64,000 bases of DNA from an uncultured Atopobiaceae bacterium (GTDB lineage: Bacteria > Actinomycetota > Coriobacteriia > Coriobacteriales > Atopobiaceae). The position numbers and the translations under genes were made by a program. This document shows, piece after piece, positions 15,388 through 27,659 of the stretch. Every line of letters begins with the position of its first letter. Positions within the stretch are counted from its first letter, which is position 1. The stretch spans positions 26,818 through 90,817 of the forward strand of contig CALULO010000009.1 in the NCBI GenBank assembly GCA_944321515.1, given 5' to 3'. The notes beneath the pieces were generated by a model. That model ran no database searches. It worked only from the letters and a program-made list of their open reading frames with translations, and had not been told where the DNA came from.

Positions 15388-16649
15388 GAGTGGGGCTCGT
15401 CATGGCGGGCTGCGGGGCGCCTGACCCCGTTTCGCCCGCGCTTCTCTCCGAGGCTGCGCGCGCGGTGGGGGCTGGCCCTGACGTGGCCCTCTCCGCACGC
15501 TCTGGCGGTCGCGGGGCGGGGCCGACCGTGCCCGAGGCCCTGATGCTCCTGAGGCGCGCCAAGGTCGACCGGGTGGTCGTGGCCAGCACGCACCTGGTGG
15601 CCGGCGAGGTGCACTCCCGCTGTGCCCTGGATGCTGCTCGCGCCTCCGCGCTCTTCCCGGAGCTTCTCCTGGCCCCGCCCCTGCTTTCCGGCGAGAGGGA
15701 CGTGAGGGCGGTGGCCGCCGCCCTCGGGGAGGCGCTTCCCCCTCGGCCCGGCCGCGCGCTGCTGCTGGCCGGGCACGCGGGGGCTGCCGCAAGCCTGGCC
15801 CACCTCTCCCTTGAGCACGCGCTTTGGGCGGCCGGGCGCACGGACGCGCGCGTGGGGGACCCGCGCTCGCTTGCGCAGACGCCCCTCCCCGAGGGCGTCC
15901 ACGAGGTTCTTCTCGCCCCGCTCTCGATGGGCCTCGGCGTCCACGCGCGCCGCGACTTCCTCGGCGGCCTGCGGTCGGACCTCGAGTCCCGCGGCCTTGC
16001 GGTGGAGGCTCGTGAGGCTTGCCTGCTTGACCTGCCCACCGTTCGGGAGCTGCTGCTCGCCCACGTGCGCGAGGCTCGGCCGCTCCCCGGCGCTCGGCCC
16101 TCTGGCCCCGCCGCGGGAGGCTCTGTCCCTGCCGGCTCGGGACGGATGGGCCCCGCCCCTGCCATCCCCGGTTCGGCCTCCGCCGCCTCCGGCCCGGCGC
16201 GCTTCCCCCTCTTCGTTGACCTCGCGGGCGCCCCGTGCCTCGTGGTGGGATGCGGTACCGTTGGTGGCCGGAGGGCGCGGGCGCTTCTCGCCCATGGCGC
16301 GAGGGCGAACGTGGTGGACCCCCGGGGCTGTGGGCCGGAGGGCGCGCGCCGCCTGGCCCGGGCCTACGAGCCCGGGGACGAGGAGGGCATGCGCCTCGTG
16401 GTGGCGTCGACGGACGACCGCGGCGTCAACGAGCTCGTTGCAAGACGGTGCCGCGACGCCGGCATCATGGTCTGCGTTGCGGACGCCCCGGCGGAGGGGA
16501 GCTTTGCGTTCCCGGCCTTCTGCGAGACGGACCGGCTGGTTGCGGGCGTGGTGTCGCGGACCGGGGAGCACTCCCTCGTCGCGGCCGCCGCGGCCGTCGC
16601 ACGCGAGGGCATTGGCTGGGCGGAGGGCGCATGGGAGGCGCTGGCATGA
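15384..16649 (+). CDS. CbiK-like sirohydrochlorin chelatase fused to precorrin-2 dehydrogenase
   Basis: A 421-residue two-domain protein. Residues 1-~235 resemble CbiK-type class II chelatases (GLVMAGCGAPDPV; VVVASTHLVAGEVHSR; ALLLAGHAGAAASLAHLSLE, the last matching the 'GHG' metal-site region). A Pro/Ala/Gly-rich linker (about 237-270) joins a Rossmann domain of the SirC/CysG N-terminal type (PLFVDLAGAPCLVVGCGTVGGRRARALL; VVASTDDRGVNELVARRCR). Together they would oxidise precorrin-2 to sirohydrochlorin and insert iron (siroheme) or cobalt. The start is GTG 15384, overlapping the permease stop (GTGA); the end overlaps hemC (ATGA). Which metal is used cannot be told. Confidence 0.78.
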   Translation: MRVGLVMAGCGAPDPVSPALLSEAARAVGAGPDVALSARSGGRGAGPTVPEALMLLRRAKVDRVVVASTHLVAGEVHSRCALDAARASALFPELLLAPPLLSGERDVRAVAAALGEALPPRPGRALLLAGHAGAAASLAHLSLEHALWAAGRTDARVGDPRSLAQTPLPEGVHEVLLAPLSMGLGVHARRDFLGGLRSDLESRGLAVEAREACLLDLPTVRELLLAHVREARPLPGARPSGPAAGGSVPAGSGRMGPAPAIPGSASAASGPARFPLFVDLAGAPCLVVGCGTVGGRRARALLAHGARANVVDPRGCGPEGARRLARAYEPGDEEGMRLVVASTDDRGVNELVARRCRDAGIMVCVADAPAEGSFAFPAFCETDRLVAGVVSRTGEHSLVAAAAAVAREGIGWAEGAWEALA

Positions 16650-17551
16650 CAACGGTGAGGATCGGGACTCGCAAGAGCAAGCTTGCGATGGTCCAGGTGA
16701 GGCTCGTGGCTGAAGGCATTGAGCGGCATCACCCCGAGGTCCGCTGCGAGGTGGTCGGCTACACCACCGCGGGCGACGTCATCCTTGACCGGCCCCTGGA
16801 GGAGGTGGGCGGAAAGGGCCTCTTTGTCCAGGAGCTCGACCGTGCCCTGACCGAGGGCCGCATCGACCTGGCCGTCCACAGCTACAAGGACCTCCCCGCC
16901 GAGCTTGCAGACGGCGTCGAGGTGGTGGCGTGCTCGCCGCGCGAGGACCCGCGCGACGTGATTGTCCTGTCCGCCGGGGTGGACCCGCTGCCCGCCGGGG
17001 CGGACGACGCCCTCCTTGCCGAGCGCCTTCTTGCGACCGGCCTCCCCGTGGGGTGCTCGAGCGCGCGCCGGCGCGTCCAGCTGGGCGAGCTTCTGGGCCC
17101 CGAGGTCAGGGTTGAGTCGGTGCGCGGCAGCGTTCCCACGCGCCTGGCGAAGCTCGACGAGGGCGGGTACTGTGCCCTCATCCTCGCCGTCGCCGGCCTG
17201 CGTCGCCTGGGCCTCGAGGGCCGCGCTTCTCGCGTCCTCGGGCCAGACGAGATGGTGCCCGCCGCCGGGCAGGGCGCCATGGCCGTGTGCGGCCGCGCGG
17301 GCGAGGAGCATCCTGAGCTCGTGGGCTACGACGACCCGGCGACGCACCTCTGCGTACGCGCCGAGCGGGCGTTCACCAGGGCCCTTGGGGCGACCTGCGC
17401 CTCGCCCGTCGGCGCGTACGCAAGGATGACGGGAGACGGCGCGCTGCGCCTCTCGGTCTTCTGCGGCGGCCGGGGCGAGGTCGTCTGTGCGCCGGAGGAC
17501 GCCGAGGCGGAGGCCGCGCGCCTGGGTCGGGAGGTGCGAGACCGTGCCTAG
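16646..17551 (+). CDS. hemC: Porphobilinogen deaminase (hydroxymethylbilane synthase)
   Basis: A 301-residue HemC that links four porphobilinogens into hydroxymethylbilane. It starts MTTVRIGTRKSKLAMVQV and shows GGKGLFVQELDRALTEGRIDLA, the catalytic-Asp motif AVHSYKDLP, the substrate loop GCSSARRRVQL, and the dipyrromethane cofactor Cys251 in ATCASPVGAYA. Its ATG overlaps the previous stop codon, and its own last eight bases overlap the next gene, so the three porphyrin genes are coupled. Length is normal. hemA, hemL and hemB are not in this operon. Confidence 0.95.
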   Translation: MTTVRIGTRKSKLAMVQVRLVAEGIERHHPEVRCEVVGYTTAGDVILDRPLEEVGGKGLFVQELDRALTEGRIDLAVHSYKDLPAELADGVEVVACSPREDPRDVIVLSAGVDPLPAGADDALLAERLLATGLPVGCSSARRRVQLGELLGPEVRVESVRGSVPTRLAKLDEGGYCALILAVAGLRRLGLEGRASRVLGPDEMVPAAGQGAMAVCGRAGEEHPELVGYDDPATHLCVRAERAFTRALGATCASPVGAYARMTGDGALRLSVFCGGRGEVVCAPEDAEAEAARLGREVRDRA

Positions 17552-19076
17552 CTCCCGTGTGACTGACAGCGTGGCGCACGTGGCGCTCGTGGGGGCGGGC
17601 CCCGGTGACCCCGGCCTGCTCACGGTGCGGGCCCATGACCTTCTCGCTCGCGCGGACGTGGTGGTGCACGACCGGCTCGTGCCCCCCGAGGTGCTCGCGC
17701 TTGCCGCGGGAGCGCGTCTCGTGGACGTGGGCAAGCGCGCCGGGTGCCACCCCGTTCCGCAAGGCCGGATCAACGACCTGCTTATCGAGGAGGCTCGCCG
17801 CGTGGGCACGGGCGGGCTCGTGGTCCGCCTCAAGGGCGGGGACCCGTACGTCTTCGGACGCGGGGGAGAGGAGGCCACGCGGCTTCTTGAGGCGGGCGTC
17901 CCCTTTGAGGTGGTACCCGGCGTCACGAGCGCCGTTGCCGCCCCCGCCCTCGCCGGCATCCCGGTGACGGACCGCCGCCTCTCGTCCTCCTTCCACGTGG
18001 TAACCGCGCACCGCCGAGCGGGTGCACCCTTGGACATCGACTACGAGGCCCTCGTGCGGACGGGTGGCACGCTCGTCTTCCTCATGGCCGTGGCAACCTT
18101 GGACGAGGTCTGTGCCGGGCTCGTCTCGGCGGGGATGGACCCGGGGACGCCTGCCGCCGTCGTGGAGCGCGGCACCCTCCCTGACCAGCGACGCGTTGAC
18201 GGAACGGTGGAGACGATAGGAGCGCTCTCCCGCGCCGCCGCCGTGGGGAGCCCGGCGCTTTTGGTGGTGGGGGACGTCTGCTCGCTTGCGCCTCGCCTTG
18301 ACTTCCGTGCTCGCCTGCCGCTTGCCGGCCGCCGGGTCGTCGTGACGCGGCCCCGCGACCGCGCGGCGGGCATCGCAGGGCTCCTGACCGGCCTCGGCGC
18401 CCGGGTCGACCTTGTCCCGTGCGTGGAGACGCGCGCGGTCCCACCCGCCCTTCTCGCCCCCGTGGTGGAGCGCGTGCCGGACTTCTCGTGGGTGGTGCTC
18501 ACGAGCACGTTTGGCGTCAGCTGCCTCATGGACGCCCTCGACGCGGCCGGGTGCGACGTGCGCTGGCTTGCGGGCGCGCGCGTCGCGGCGATTGGCTCGG
18601 CCACCGCTGCGGAGCTCGCGCGTCGGGGCGTGCGGGCCGACCTTGTCCCGGAGGTCTACGACGGCGCCCACCTCGGCGCGGCCATCGCCTCCGCGGCGGC
18701 CCCGGGGGAGCGCGTGCTGCTCTTTCGGGCCGCGGCTGGCACCCGGGACCTTCCCGACGCCCTCGCCGCGGCGGGGGTGCCCTACGAGGACGTGGCCGCC
18801 TACGAGACCGTCCTTGCCCCGGAGCCGGCGCCCGAGGGGCTCGCCGAGGCCCTTGCGGACGGCGTCGTCGACGTCGTCACCTTTACGAGCGGGTCCACCG
18901 TGGAGGGGTTCGCGAGGCTCTTCCCCGATGCGTCCGGCTGGCGCTTCGTTGCCGCCTGCCTGGGGGAGCGGACGGCCGCTCGCGCGAGGGCGCACGGCTA
19001 CCGGGCGGTGGTGGCGCCCGAGGCGACGATTGAGGCGCTCGCGCATGCCGTCGCGGTCGTACAATTCAGCGCGTAG
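17544..19076 (+). CDS. cobA-hemD: Uroporphyrinogen-III C-methyltransferase / uroporphyrinogen-III synthase fusion
   Basis: A 510-residue bifunctional enzyme. Residues ~10-250 are the SAM-dependent SUMT domain (ALVGAGPGDPGLLTVRAHDL; VVRLKGGDPYVFGRGGEEA; GVTSAVAAPALAGIPVTDR) that makes precorrin-2. Residues ~258-510 are the HemD domain (RRVVVTRPRDRAAGIAGLL ... DVVTFTSGSTVEGFARLF) that cyclises hydroxymethylbilane. The same fusion is known in clostridia and some actinobacteria. Start GTG 17544 has GGGAGG nine bases upstream. With HemC and the CbiK-SirC fusion the path porphobilinogen to siroheme/sirohydrochlorin is complete. Absence of heme-branch genes nearby suggests a siroheme or cobamide purpose. 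Confidence 0.93.
   Translation: MPSSRVTDSVAHVALVGAGPGDPGLLTVRAHDLLARADVVVHDRLVPPEVLALAAGARLVDVGKRAGCHPVPQGRINDLLIEEARRVGTGGLVVRLKGGDPYVFGRGGEEATRLLEAGVPFEVVPGVTSAVAAPALAGIPVTDRRLSSSFHVVTAHRRAGAPLDIDYEALVRTGGTLVFLMAVATLDEVCAGLVSAGMDPGTPAAVVERGTLPDQRRVDGTVETIGALSRAAAVGSPALLVVGDVCSLAPRLDFRARLPLAGRRVVVTRPRDRAAGIAGLLTGLGARVDLVPCVETRAVPPALLAPVVERVPDFSWVVLTSTFGVSCLMDALDAAGCDVRWLAGARVAAIGSATAAELARRGVRADLVPEVYDGAHLGAAIASAAAPGERVLLFRAAAGTRDLPDALAAAGVPYEDVAAYETVLAPEPAPEGLAEALADGVVDVVTFTSGSTVEGFARLFPDASGWRFVAACLGERTAARARAHGYRAVVAPEATIEALAHAVAVVQFSA
19060..19065 (+). promoter_or_regulatory. Possible -10 box for the yfcE gene
   Basis: TACAAT lies inside the end of the cobA-hemD gene, 65 bases before the phosphodiesterase ATG. 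No clear -35. Confidence 0.25.
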
Positions 19077-19129
19077 GGTCGCGGCGCCCGCCGCCGACTG
19101 TCCACCCGACGCTCGAGAAGGGGCCTCCG

Positions 19130-19669
19130 ATGAAGCTCGTCATCGCATCAGACATTCACGGCGCCGCGGACGCCTGCGCCCGGCTCATGTCCGCCATCGA
19201 GAGCGAGGGCCCCGACCGCGTGGTCCTTCTCGGCGACCTGCTCTACCACGGGCCTCGCAACGACCTTCCGGCTGACTACGCGCCCAAGCGCGTCATTGAG
19301 ATGCTCAACTCCATCGCCGACCGCGTGATCGCCACGCGCGGCAACTGCGAGGCCGAGGTCGACCAGATGGTGCTTGGGTTCCCCTGCATGGCCGACCACA
19401 ACGTCCTTCTTGACGAGGCTTCCGGCACGACGCTCTTCCTTACGCACGGCCACGTCTACGGGCCCGGCTACCACAACAGCGTCGACCGCTGGCCTGCGCT
19501 TCCCAAGAACTCGGCCATCGTCTACGGCCACACGCACATCAAGGTGAGCGAGAAGAACGACGAGCACGGGGCCTGGGTCTTCAACCCCGGCTCGGTGGGC
19601 ATCCCCAAGGACGGCTCCGCCAGCTACGGCGTCTACGAGAACGGCCGCTTCGAGCACCACCTGCTGTAA
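19130..19669 (+). CDS. yfcE: YfcE/MJ0936-type phosphodiesterase
   Basis: A 179-residue metallophosphoesterase. The two-metal site is complete: SDIHGAAD, LGDLLYHGP, RGNCEAEVD, THGHVYGPGY and YGHTHIK. Members hydrolyse phosphodiesters in vitro, but the natural substrate is not settled. GAAGGGG precedes the ATG. It follows the porphyrin operon by 53 bases but probably has its own promoter. A short GGCCGCC/GGCGGCC palindrome follows the stop codon. Cytoplasmic; normal length. Confidence 0.88.
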   Translation: MKLVIASDIHGAADACARLMSAIESEGPDRVVLLGDLLYHGPRNDLPADYAPKRVIEMLNSIADRVIATRGNCEAEVDQMVLGFPCMADHNVLLDEASGTTLFLTHGHVYGPGYHNSVDRWPALPKNSAIVYGHTHIKVSEKNDEHGAWVFNPGSVGIPKDGSASYGVYENGRFEHHLL

Positions 19670-19713
19670 GGCCGCCGGCGGCCTCTCCTCCCCCTCAAAT
19701 ACATGCGTCAAAA

Positions 19714-19738
19714 AATCTAATGTGTGAAGACTTAGATT
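19714..19738. promoter_or_regulatory. Predicted HspR operator of the dnaK operon
   Basis: Perfect dyad AATCTAA-N11-TTAGATT, 107 bases before the dnaK start. The same element with the same spacing precedes clpB and hsp20. A TAGAAT box (19744-19749) lies just downstream and is a plausible -10, so a bound repressor would block the polymerase. Confidence 0.7.
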
Positions 19739-19844
19739 ATGTATAGAATCACTACGCATGGGGGATAAACTCAAGCGTACAGAAACGTAATTACGCGAAC
19801 GAGGGACGCGCAGGCGCCCCTCACGCAGGAGAAGGAGAGCAGCC

Positions 19845-21743
<1,899 letters not shown>

Positions 21744-21774
21744 CCGCGAGGCCGGGTCCTCCCACTAAGGCCAC

Positions 21775-21800
21775 GGCGGCACGCCTTTCGACGTGCCGCC
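21775..21800 (+). other. dnaK-grpE intercistronic hairpin
   Basis: GGCGGCACG (21775-21783) pairs perfectly with CGTGCCGCC (21792-21800). No U tract follows, so it is more likely a processing or stability element, leaving dnaK mRNA in excess, than a full terminator. Confidence 0.5.
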
Positions 21801-21887
21801 GGGCGCCCGGGAGGCCCGCTCGCACGTTTGACTGATTCGGGGGCGGCCCTAGCCGGTCGCCTCCCCTAGGCTCTAGAGGAGGGTGAC

Positions 21888-22727
21888 GTGAAGGTGCCCA
21901 TCGAGGTTGAGGACGAGAAGGACGAGGTGGCCGAGCCGGACGAGGCTGAGGTGACCGAGCCGCAGGCCGAGGGCGCGCCGGGCGCGGAGTCCGACGCTGG
22001 CGCCCAGGATTCGACCGGCTCCGAGGAGCTCGACCCGGAGGAGGAGCGCGCCCGCGTCGAGGCTGCCATCCGTGCCGGCGAGGAGGCCGCGGAGCGCGAG
22101 CTTGCGGCGGACGCCGACAAGATTCGCGCCGAGCGCGACGAGCTCCAGAAGAAGCTCGCGTCCGTTGGGGACGAGATCGAGTCTGCCAAGAAGGAGGCTG
22201 CCGACGCCAAGGACCGGCTCGTGCGCCTTCAGGCGGACTGGGAGAACTACCGTCGTCGCACCGCGGCCGAGCGCATCGCCGAGAAGGAGCGCGCCGCGGA
22301 GAAGCTGGTCTGCGACCTGCTTCCCGTGATTGACGACCTCGAGCGCGCCATCGAGCACGCCGGTGCCACCGAGGCTGACGCCCAGACCACCCAGATGCAG
22401 CAGTTCGTGGAGGGCGTCTCGGCGGTCCACGCCAAGATGCTCGCCGTTCTCGCCAAGGAGGGCGTCGAGCCCATCGACCCCGCCGGCCAGCCGTTCGAGC
22501 CGCTGTCCCACCAGGCCGTGGGCCGCGTGGAGGACAAGGACGCCTATGACGAGACGGTAGCCCAGGTGTACCAGAAGGGCTACAAGATGGGCGACAAGGT
22601 CATTCGCACCGCCATGGTGACGGTGACCTACGGCGGCCCCAAGCGCCCCGCGGAGGAGGCACCCGCGGAGGGTGGCGCAGAAGCCGAGAAGGGCGCGCCC
22701 GACGAGGCGACGGATAAGAACCAGTAA
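21888..22727 (+). CDS. grpE: Nucleotide exchange factor GrpE
   Basis: A 279-residue GrpE, longer than the usual ~190-210. The first ~85 residues are a highly acidic Glu/Asp/Ala-rich extension (EVEDEKDEVAEPDEAEVTEP). Then comes the long dimerising helix (AERDELQKKLASVGDEIESAKKE), the conserved RLQADWENYRRRTAAE, and the beta-domain with KEGVEPIDPAGQPFEP and YQKGYKMGDKVIRTAMVTV. It ends with another acidic tail. Start GTG 21888 has GAGGAGGG. It releases ADP from DnaK. Confidence 0.95.
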   Translation: MKVPIEVEDEKDEVAEPDEAEVTEPQAEGAPGAESDAGAQDSTGSEELDPEEERARVEAAIRAGEEAAERELAADADKIRAERDELQKKLASVGDEIESAKKEAADAKDRLVRLQADWENYRRRTAAERIAEKERAAEKLVCDLLPVIDDLERAIEHAGATEADAQTTQMQQFVEGVSAVHAKMLAVLAKEGVEPIDPAGQPFEPLSHQAVGRVEDKDAYDETVAQVYQKGYKMGDKVIRTAMVTVTYGGPKRPAEEAPAEGGAEAEKGAPDEATDKNQ

Positions 22728-22733
22728 TCCCAA

Positions 22734-22765
22734 GCGCCCGGACCTAGGTTCGGGCGCGAGTTTTA
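22734..22765 (+). terminator. grpE-dnaJ hairpin with short T tract (attenuator-like)
   Basis: GCGCCCGGAC and GTTCGGGCGC form a near-perfect stem around CTAG, followed by GAGTTTTAG. As dnaJ and hspR lie downstream without an obvious promoter, this could be a partial terminator that lowers their expression. Confidence 0.5.
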
Positions 22766-22818
22766 GCGGAGGGGCCTGACGGCCCCATTGCACAGGAAAG
22801 GGGGCTCGTGCAGAGGCC

Positions 22819-23787
22819 ATGGCAACCAACAAGAGCTACTACGACGTTCTGGGCGTGAAGCGCGACGCTTCCGAGGACGAGATCAAGAAGGCGTTCCGCA
22901 AGCTAGCCGCCAAGTACCACCCCGACGCCGGCGGCGACGAGCAGAAGTTCAAGGAGATCAGCGAGGCGTACACCACGCTGTCCGACCCCCAGAAGCGCCG
23001 CGAGTACGATCAGATGCTGATGTTCGGCGGCATTCCCGGCGCCGACTTCGGCGGCTCCGGCGGCCGCGGTCGCTACACCTACACCACCAACGTGGGCGGC
23101 GACTGGTCCGACATCTTCAACAACATGCGCAGCGGCGACGGTGCGTTCGGCGGCTTTGACTTCTCGTCGATCTTCGGAGGGGCCGGCGGCGCCCGTGCGA
23201 CCAACCGTCCCACCAAGGGCAGCGACCTCACCATGTCCGTGGACGTCTCCGCCGAGGAGGCCTTCCGCGGCGCCACGCGCAAGGCGACCTACCGCGTGCC
23301 GTCGACGGGCGAGGAGCAGACCCTCACCATCAAGATCCCGGCAGGCGCGGTGAACGGCGGCAAGCTTCGCTACCGCGGGCGCGGCGAGTACGGCACCAAC
23401 GGCGGCGACCGCGGCGACCTCGTGATCACCACGCACGTGGCCGAGCACCCGCTGTTCAAGCGCGACGGCGCCGACGTGCGCATGGAGCTGCCGCTCTCCA
23501 TCTACGAGGCCACGCTGGGCGCCACGGTGGACGTCCCCACGCCTGACGGCACGGAGGTGCGCCTCAAGGTGCCGGCCGGCACGCAGGACGGCAAGACCTT
23601 CCGATTCCGCGACCTCGGTGCCCCCAACGTCAAGCGCAAGGGCACGCGCGGGGCGCTCTACGTCACCGTCCGGGTGAAGGTCCCGACCATGCTCAGCAAG
23701 AAGGAGCGCGACGCGCTGGAGGCCCTGCGCGACGCCGACACGCGTGACTACCGCGAGGAGGTCAACCGCTATGGCACGAAGCGATAG
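22819..23787 (+). CDS. dnaJ: DnaJ-type co-chaperone without zinc finger (CbpA-like)
   Basis: A 322-residue J-domain protein. The J domain (residues 4-68) has HPD in [21 protein letters not shown] Gly/Phe-rich stretch follows ([16 protein letters not shown]). The C-terminal substrate domains ([60 protein letters not shown]) follow directly. The Cys-rich zinc repeats of classical DnaJ are absent and the protein has no Cys at all, so it is class B/CbpA-like. It stimulates DnaK ATP hydrolysis. Its 3' end overlaps hspR by 17 bases, as expected for coupled translation. Confidence 0.93.
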   Translation: MATNKSYYDVLGVKRDASEDEIKKAFRKLAAKYHPDAGGDEQKFKEISEAYTTLSDPQKRREYDQMLMFGGIPGADFGGSGGRGRYTYTTNVGGDWSDIFNNMRSGDGAFGGFDFSSIFGGAGGARATNRPTKGSDLTMSVDVSAEEAFRGATRKATYRVPSTGEEQTLTIKIPAGAVNGGKLRYRGRGEYGTNGGDRGDLVITTHVAEHPLFKRDGADVRMELPLSIYEATLGATVDVPTPDGTEVRLKVPAGTQDGKTFRFRDLGAPNVKRKGTRGALYVTVRVKVPTMLSKKERDALEALRDADTRDYREEVNRYGTKR

Positions 23788-24241
23788 CGAGGGGATGGAG
23801 CGCGACCGCGAGAGCGGACGTGACCGCGACAAGCCCCTCTACATGATTAGCGTGGCGGCCGAGCTCACGGGCATGCACCCGCAGACCCTTCGCGTCTACG
23901 AGCAGAAGGGCCTCGTGACCCCTGGGCGTTCGCGCGGCAACACGCGCCTGTACTCGCAGGCTGACATCGAGCGGCTCAACCTCATCTCCAAGCTCACCGA
24001 CGAGGGCATCAACCTCGCCGGCGTGGTCCGCATCCTCGACATGCGCGAGCGGATGCTGGCGCGGGAGCGCGAGCTCGACGAGCTGCGCGACCGCGTGCGC
24101 GAGCTCGAGGACGAGGTCCACGAGTTCCGCGTCAAGGAGCGCATCACGACGCTGGCACGCTACGACGCGTCCTCCAACCCGGAGCAGGTCATGCGACGTC
24201 TGCTCCTGGGCGGCGGATCGGATGACAAGGGCGACGAGTAG
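23771..24241 (+). CDS. hspR: Heat-shock repressor HspR (MerR family)
   Basis: A 156-residue MerR-type regulator. The winged helix-turn-helix is clear: [48 protein letters not shown], identical in layout to actinobacterial HspR. It continues into a charged coiled coil ([19 protein letters not shown]). ATG 23771 is chosen because GAGGAGG lies nine bases upstream inside dnaJ. HspR typically uses DnaK as co-repressor and controls the dnaK operon and clpB. Here the dyads before dnaK, clpB and hsp20 are the likely targets, although they are not classical HAIR sequences. Confidence 0.93.
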   Translation: MARSDSEGMERDRESGRDRDKPLYMISVAAELTGMHPQTLRVYEQKGLVTPGRSRGNTRLYSQADIERLNLISKLTDEGINLAGVVRILDMRERMLARERELDELRDRVRELEDEVHEFRVKERITTLARYDASSNPEQVMRRLLLGGGSDDKGDE

Positions 24242-24282
24242 CCCCGGCCCAAAGCCGCAGCGAGCAACCAACGGGAAAACCT

Positions 24283-24325
24283 GGCGAGAAGAACCCCTTG
24301 GTCTGAGGCTCTTCTCGCCTTTGCT
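24283..24325 (+). terminator. Terminator of the dnaK operon
   Basis: GGCGAGAAGA (24283-24292) pairs with TCTTCTCGCC (24310-24319), followed by T-rich TTTGCTTT. The left arm is one copy of the dispersed motif GGCGAGAAGAACC. Confidence 0.75.
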
Positions 24326-24364
24326 TTGCCGGGCCCCTGGGCCGAGCGGGCGGCCTGGCTGTGA

Positions 24365-24658
24365 CTCGCTGAAAGTCACACTTCTGGCGTAAAACGTGAC
24401 TTTCAGCGAGGCGTGCGCTGCCACCTCGCTGGAAGTCACGTTTCTGGCTGCAAAAGTGTGACTTTTGGTGAGGTGGGCCTTACCAACTCGCGTAAAGTCA
24501 CGGTTCTGGCTGCAAAAGCGTGACTTTCAGCGAGTCATGTGTTGCCAACTCGCTCGAACTCACGCTTTGAGGCGCAAAAGCGTGACTTCCAGCGAGGCAC
24601 AAGTTGCCGACTCGCGCAAAGTCACGTTTCAGGCGGCGAAAGCGTGACTTTCAGCGAG
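24365..24658. repeat. Tandem array of five long hairpins (GTGACTTTCAGCGAG type)
   Basis: Five palindromic units of ~49 bp repeat every ~62 bp (24365-24413, 24425-24473, 24487-24535, 24549-24596, 24611-24658). Each reads CTCGCTGAAAGTCAC - loop - GTGACTTTCAGCGAG with variations. Unit 1 has a perfect 15-bp stem. In the others pairing extends inwards (CACGTTT/AAAGCGTG), giving about 20-bp stems around a conserved TGGCTGC-like loop. Short open frames crossing it are not credible genes. Function unknown; REP-like element, RNA or protein binding sites are possible. Confidence 0.9.
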
Positions 24659-24661
24659 CCG

Positions 24662-24722
24662 GCGCCCGCCCAACGCCCGCCCAGCGCCCGCCCAGCGCCC
24701 GCCAAACGCTCGACCAACGCCC
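24662..24722. repeat. 11-bp tandem repeat
   Basis: About five and a half copies of an 11-mer, CGCCCGCCCAG (variants CGCCCGCCCAA, CGCCCGCCAAA, CGCTCGACCAA), follow the hairpin array directly. No coding function is visible. Confidence 0.75.
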
Positions 24723-24762
24723 GGCCGCCGACCCCTCGCGCAATAAGTCACACAATGCAGAA

Positions 24763-24787
24763 AATCTACTATATGTAGACTTAGATT
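24763..24787. promoter_or_regulatory. Predicted HspR operator of clpB
   Basis: AATCTAC-N11-TTAGATT, one mismatch from the perfect dyad before dnaK and with identical spacing. It sits 69 bases before the clpB ATG. Confidence 0.7.
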
Positions 24788-24855
24788 TACGTTTTGGACT
24801 GCCTCCAATGGGGAAGAATACCCATTGACTAACAGCAGACCCAAAGGGGGCAACT

Positions 24856-27528
<2,673 letters not shown>

Positions 27529-27565
27529 GGCCAGGCGAGACCGGGCAACGGGACCGGACAACAGG

Positions 27566-27599
27566 AGGGGCGGGGGCCTTTGGGCCTCCGCCCCTTTGT
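27566..27599 (+). terminator. Rho-independent terminator of clpB
   Basis: GGGGCGGGGGCC pairs with GGCCTCCGCCCC around a short TTTG loop and is followed by TTTGT. Confidence 0.85.
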
Positions 27600-27659
27600 C
27601 ATGCCGGGTGCCGGGGCGCTACCATGGCTGTGAATGGAAGGCGACTTGGGAGGTGCGCG

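Noticed and set aside
19760..19800. Classical HAIR element near dnaK (ACTCAAG at about 19768)
   Set aside because: Only one half site is present; no CTTGAGT lies at the required spacing.
24365..24658. CRISPR array
   Set aside because: The regular ~62-bp period is suggestive, but each unit is itself a long palindrome, spacers are only ~12 bases, and there are no cas genes.
24465..24828. Short open frames crossing the hairpin array (60-79 residues)
   Set aside because: Their translations simply repeat the hairpin sequence in each unit, lack ribosome sites and have no domain; they result from the repeat.
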